A stretch of DNA of 8,784 nucleotides from Anaerocolumna sp. (GTDB lineage: Bacteria > Bacillota > Clostridia > Lachnospirales > Lachnospiraceae), in NCBI GenBank assembly GCA_029256035.1, contig JAQSYR010000042.1, forward strand, positions 1-8,784, given 5' to 3'. The stretch's first letter is position 1. The number at the start of each line of letters is the position of its first letter. Under the pieces are notes generated by a model, which saw nothing but the letters and a program-made list of their open reading frames with translations, did no database searches and had not been told where the DNA came from. This document shows, one piece after another, positions 6,466 to 8,784 of this stretch. The translations under genes and the position numbers were made by a program.

Positions 6466-7410
6466 ATGAAAAAACCTTTAATTATTTTAACCGGACCTAC
6501 AGCAGTAGGAAAAACGAAATTATCCATCCAACTTGCCAAAAGAATAAATGGAGAGATTATATCTGCTGATTCTATGCAAGTATATAAGTATATGAATATT
6601 GGTACTGCTAAAATCAGGTTAGAAGAGATGGAAGGTATCAAACATTATCTTATTGATGAATTTGATCCAAAGGAAGAATTTAATATTGTAAAATTTCAAG
6701 AGTATACCTATAAATATCTGAATGAAATTTATGCAAAAGGTAAAATACCTATTATTGTTGGAGGAACTGGATTTTACATTCAATCCGTGCTATATGGAAT
6801 TGATTTTGAAGAAAATCAAGCAGATACTTCCTATAGGGAAGAATTAGAAATCCTTGCAAACGAAAAAGGTGCCACTTATTTACATGAAATGCTGGCTAAA
6901 GTTGATGAAAAATCTGCCCAGGACATACATTCTAACAATATTAAAAGAGTCATTCGAGCATTGGAATATTTTAAACAGACTGGAAATAAAATATCGGAAC
7001 ACAATGAAGTGCAAAGACAAAAAGAGTCACCATATAATTTCGCTTATTTTGTTTTGAATGATGATAGGAAAATTTTATATGAAAGAATTGATAAACGTGT
7101 CGATGATATGATAAAGGAAGGCTTGTTAGAGGAAGTAAGAGAACTTTTGGACAGAGGCTGTACGAAAACTATGGTTTCCATGCAAGGAATAGGATATAAA
7201 GAAATTATCGACTATCTTGAAGGGGTTTGTACTTTAGAGGAAGCAATCTATATTTTAAAAAGAGATACCAGACACTTTGCTAAAAGACAACTGACTTGGT
7301 TTCACAGAGAAAAGGAAGTTATCTGGTTAAACAAAAATGAATATCAAAATAGGGATATTTTATTATTAGATGAAATATTACGTATTTTAAAAAGGAAGGA
7401 TATAAAATGA
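6466..7410 (+). CDS. miaA: tRNA dimethylallyltransferase (A37 prenylation)
   Basis: This 314-residue protein, full length for the family, transfers a dimethylallyl group from DMAPP to N6 of adenosine 37 in tRNAs that read codons starting with U, giving i6A. The P-loop GPTAVGKT is at 10-17. SADSMQVYKYMNIGTAK follows, with the conserved catalytic Asp at D35; then come HYLIDEFDP, GGTGFYIQS (99-107) in the DMAPP-channel region, the DDRKILYERIDKRVDDM stretch, MQGIGYKE, and the C-terminal RHFAKRQLTWF (KRQLTWF at 273-279), all hallmarks of MiaA. An AAAGGA site at 6452-6457 is 8 bases before the ATG. The gene lies 20 bases after mutL and its stop overlaps the next start (ATGA), so it belongs to the same operon. 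In many clostridia hfq follows miaA; it is absent here. The i6A product is normally the substrate for MiaB methylthiolation. Confidence 0.98.
   Translation: MKKPLIILTGPTAVGKTKLSIQLAKRINGEIISADSMQVYKYMNIGTAKIRLEEMEGIKHYLIDEFDPKEEFNIVKFQEYTYKYLNEIYAKGKIPIIVGGTGFYIQSVLYGIDFEENQADTSYREELEILANEKGATYLHEMLAKVDEKSAQDIHSNNIKRVIRALEYFKQTGNKISEHNEVQRQKESPYNFAYFVLNDDRKILYERIDKRVDDMIKEGLLEEVRELLDRGCTKTMVSMQGIGYKEIIDYLEGVCTLEEAIYILKRDTRHFAKRQLTWFHREKEVIWLNKNEYQNRDILLLDEILRILKRKDIK
7392..7400 (+). promoter_or_regulatory. Ribosome binding site of the YnbB-family gene
   Basis: AAGGAAGGA lies within the last codons of miaA and ends 6 bases before the ATG at 7407. That ATG overlaps the miaA stop as ATGA, a classic coupled junction. 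Confidence 0.55.
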
Positions 7411-8561
7411 GTAGTAAATTAGATGAAATGTATAATCAAATGAAAATTGAACCGTCGATTATTGCTTTCTGTTCTCGTATAGAGATGGGATTAAAAGATC
7501 GATTTGAAGAAATAGACAAAATAGCAGAATTTAATCAGCTTAAAGTTTTAAAAGCCATGCAGGATAATAAGGTAAGCGATGTTCATTTCGCTGCAACAAC
7601 CGGATATGGATACAATGATATAGGTCGCGATACCTTAGAGAATGTATATGCTTCAGCTTTTCATGCCGAAGCTGCACTTGTACGTCCCCAGCTAATCAGT
7701 GGCACCCATGCATTAACAATAGCTTTATCTGGTAATTTAAGACCGGGAGATGAACTATTATCACCAGTTGGTAAACCTTATGATACTTTAGAAGGAGTAA
7801 TCGGTATTAACCAGGAAATTAAAAAATCTGAAAATAAACTTACCGGCTCACTTGCAGAATATGGTATTACTTATAGGCAAGTAGATTTGCTTAAGGATGG
7901 TAGTTTTGATTTCCAAGGAATAAAAAATGCAATCAATGAGAGAACAAAACTCGTAACCATTCAGCGTTCCAAAGGTTACCAGACCAGACCAACTTTATCG
8001 GTGAAGCAGATTGGCGAACTAATTACCTATATAAAAAGTATTAAATCTGATGTAATCTGTATGGTGGATAATTGTTATGGTGAATTTGTTGAAATCATAG
8101 AACCTACCGATGTTGGTGCTGATTTATGTGTCGGATCTTTAATCAAAAATCCAGGAGGCGGTTTAGCTCCTATAGGTGGATACATTGTAGGTAAAGAACA
8201 ATATGTTGATAATGCTGCAAACCGTCTTACGGCACCAGGACTAGGAAAAGAAGTTGGTGCAACACTTGGAGTTATCAGTCAGATGTATCAGGGTTTTTTC
8301 TTAGCACCTCAAGTTGTATCAGGAGCATTAAAAGGAGCAATTTATGCTGCCAATATATATGAAAAATTGGGCTTTTCTGTTATTCCCAATGGTACAGAAT
8401 CCAGACATGATATTATTCAGGCTGTAACCCTTGGAACTGCGGAAGGAGTAATTGCTTTTTGTAAAGGCATTCAGGCTGCGGCACCAGTTGACAGCTTTGT
8501 AATACCAGAACCCTGGGCCATGCCTGGTTATCACTCGGATGTTATTATGGCAGCATGCTAA
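7407..8561 (+). CDS. Methionine gamma-lyase/aluminium-resistance (YnbB) family PLP protein, C-terminally truncated
   Basis: The open frame gives 384 residues of a fold-type I PLP enzyme of the family often annotated 'methionine gamma-lyase family' or 'aluminium resistance protein' (B. subtilis YnbB type). Visible family segments are FAATTGYGYNDIGRDTLE (about 62-79), RPQLISGTHALTIALSGNLRPGDE, SPVGKPYDTLEGVIG, TIQRSKGYQTRPTL, MVDNCYGEFVE, and GSLIKNPGGGLAPIGGYI, with the presumed PLP lysine K247. It then reads MPGYHSDVIMAA and stops after one cysteine. Relatives continue for roughly 50 more residues through a highly conserved stretch ending in a QGGLTY-type segment. The expected final codons are present just downstream in another frame (8557-8619), which points to an internal deletion and frameshift. 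The product probably misfolds or is inactive, so this may be best viewed as a pseudogene. True substrate of the family is not firmly known to me. Confidence 0.88.
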   Translation: MSSKLDEMYNQMKIEPSIIAFCSRIEMGLKDRFEEIDKIAEFNQLKVLKAMQDNKVSDVHFAATTGYGYNDIGRDTLENVYASAFHAEAALVRPQLISGTHALTIALSGNLRPGDELLSPVGKPYDTLEGVIGINQEIKKSENKLTGSLAEYGITYRQVDLLKDGSFDFQGIKNAINERTKLVTIQRSKGYQTRPTLSVKQIGELITYIKSIKSDVICMVDNCYGEFVEIIEPTDVGADLCVGSLIKNPGGGLAPIGGYIVGKEQYVDNAANRLTAPGLGKEVGATLGVISQMYQGFFLAPQVVSGALKGAIYAANIYEKLGFSVIPNGTESRHDIIQAVTLGTAEGVIAFCKGIQAAAPVDSFVIPEPWAMPGYHSDVIMAAC

Positions 8562-8619
8562 ATATGGAATCTTAATGTCAGTTCAAAAATTATGGAAAGA
8601 GAAATTAATAACTTTATAA
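8557..8619 (+). pseudogene. Out-of-frame remnant of the YnbB-family C-terminus
   Basis: Read from 8557 in the +1 frame relative to the upstream gene, the sequence gives AKYGILMSVQKLW, then KEKLITL and a TAA at 8617-8619. This matches the way family members end ('...QGGLTYxHxKxGILxSVQKL...', recalled from the family, not aligned here). The first 21 codons have no stop, as expected of a recently coding segment. The intervening conserved segment, about 33 codons by memory of the family, is missing, so this looks like the downstream side of a deletion junction lying within about 8555-8557. Confidence 0.7.
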
Positions 8620-8629
8620 ATAATATTAG

Positions 8630-8659
8630 ATGTTACTATGGAATGTAAGGTAGTGACAT
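8630..8659 (+). terminator. Weak hairpin after the operon, possible terminator
   Basis: ATGTTACTA (8630-8638) can pair with TAGTGACAT (8651-8659) as a 9-bp stem with one G-U pair and a 12-base loop. It is the only stem of note just after the YnbB-family gene, but it lacks a proper U-tract (AAATTTACC follows), so termination here is speculative. Confidence 0.25.
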
Positions 8660-8698
8660 AAATTTACCTTTAAGTATGATTATCTGGTATAAAAGGAT

Positions 8699-8725
8699 TT
8701 TATTGTATTTTTTATGTACAATAAA
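8699..8725 (+). repeat. 9-bp inverted repeat upstream of the last gene
   Basis: TTTATTGTA (8699-8707) and TACAATAAA (8717-8725) are perfect complements separated by a T-rich 9-base spacer. The right arm covers the candidate -35 box, so this could be an operator for the downstream gene. It has no following U-run and is not a convincing terminator. Confidence 0.45.
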
Positions 8726-8743
8726 TGCAAATTGTGTTAGAAT
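8715..8743 (+). promoter_or_regulatory. Promoter candidate for the gene starting at 8777
   Basis: A -35 box TGTACA (8715-8720; four of six consensus bases) is followed after 17 bases by TAGAAT (8738-8743; five of six). An extended -10 TG lies at 8735-8736 with one base between. The predicted start is near 8750, leaving a leader of about 27 bases. This is the best sigma-A-type promoter I see in the window. A dyad, GTGTT-N6-AACAC (8734-8749), is centred on the -10. The region 8562-8776 otherwise holds only the remnant and hairpins listed separately. Confidence 0.5.
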
Positions 8744-8776
8744 GAACACTAGAATTACGCAATTGGAGGAAATATT

Positions 8777-8784
8777 ATGGCTAG
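8777..8784 (+). CDS. Start of a downstream gene, possibly lexA (3' end outside window)
   Basis: Only ATG GCT AG is visible, encoding Met-Ala and part of a third codon. GGAGG (8765-8769) is 7 bases upstream, and a promoter candidate lies about 35 bases before that, so a real start is likely. In clostridia the order mutS-mutL-miaA-ynbB is often followed by lexA, whose product commonly begins Met-Ala; the identity rests only on that synteny. I find no GAAC-N4-GTTC Bacillus-type SOS box in the leader, which weakens the lexA idea or implies a different operator. Confidence 0.4.

Noticed and set aside
8647..8670. AAGGTA/TACCTT inverted repeat in the last intergenic gap
   Set aside because: The arms are only 6 bp with a 12-base loop and overlap the better 9-bp hairpin at 8630-8659; likely chance.
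8744..8755. Bacillus-type LexA box (GAAC-N4-GTTC) in the last promoter
   Set aside because: GAAC at 8744-8747 is followed after four bases by GAAT, not GTTC, so the half-site symmetry is missing.
1..8784. tRNA or rRNA genes, CRISPR arrays, insertion sequences, prophage or toxin-antitoxin genes
   Set aside because: No cloverleaf, rRNA-like stretch, regularly spaced repeats, transposase motifs or terminal inverted repeats were seen. Nearly all bases are accounted for by housekeeping-type coding regions.

Overview
This AT-rich window carries nine genes or gene parts, all on the + strand and tightly packed. Protein sequence style, low G+C, strong GGAGG-type ribosome binding sites and gene content point to a low-GC Gram-positive anaerobe, most likely a Lachnospiraceae (Clostridium cluster XIVa) chromosome. 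This assignment is made by eye and not by a database search.

Layout. Positions 1-171 hold the C-terminal end of a gene that looks like the DUF5685 family. It overlaps a J-domain/TPR-like protein with a cysteine-rich tail (152-775), which in turn overlaps an uncharacterised polytopic membrane protein (766-1302). Then come RNase HI (rnhA, 1330-1806), the mismatch repair pair mutS (1835-4507) and mutL (4580-6445), the tRNA dimethylallyltransferase miaA (6466-7410), and a PLP-dependent protein of the methionine gamma-lyase/'aluminium resistance' (YnbB) family starting at 7407 in an ATGA overlap with miaA. After a gap of about 215 bases, a well-formed promoter and ribosome binding site lead into a gene of which only eight bases are visible. 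By synteny with other clostridia it may be lexA.

How the genes fit together. Most junctions are overlaps or gaps of 20-30 bases, so transcription is probably polycistronic. The central block is genome maintenance: RNase HI removes RNA from RNA:DNA hybrids, MutS recognises mismatches, and MutL carries the DQHA(X)2E(X)4E endonuclease motif expected in bacteria that lack MutH. MiaA modifies tRNA position 37. The only mid-operon gap of note, 72 bases between mutS and mutL, contains two adjacent inverted repeats and a consensus -10 box.

Most notable observation. The YnbB-family reading frame stops at 8559-8561, just after the conserved 'MPGY..DVIMAA' segment. The last codons of a normal family C-terminus (AKYGILMSVQKLW...) are still readable directly downstream in the +1 frame, ending at a TAA at 8617-8619. 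This is what an internal deletion of roughly 100 bases, not a multiple of three, would leave, so the gene is probably a recent pseudogene, a strain-specific truncation or an assembly artefact. No obviously novel multi-gene system was found. The least understood part is the DUF5685 / J-domain / membrane protein trio at the left end.
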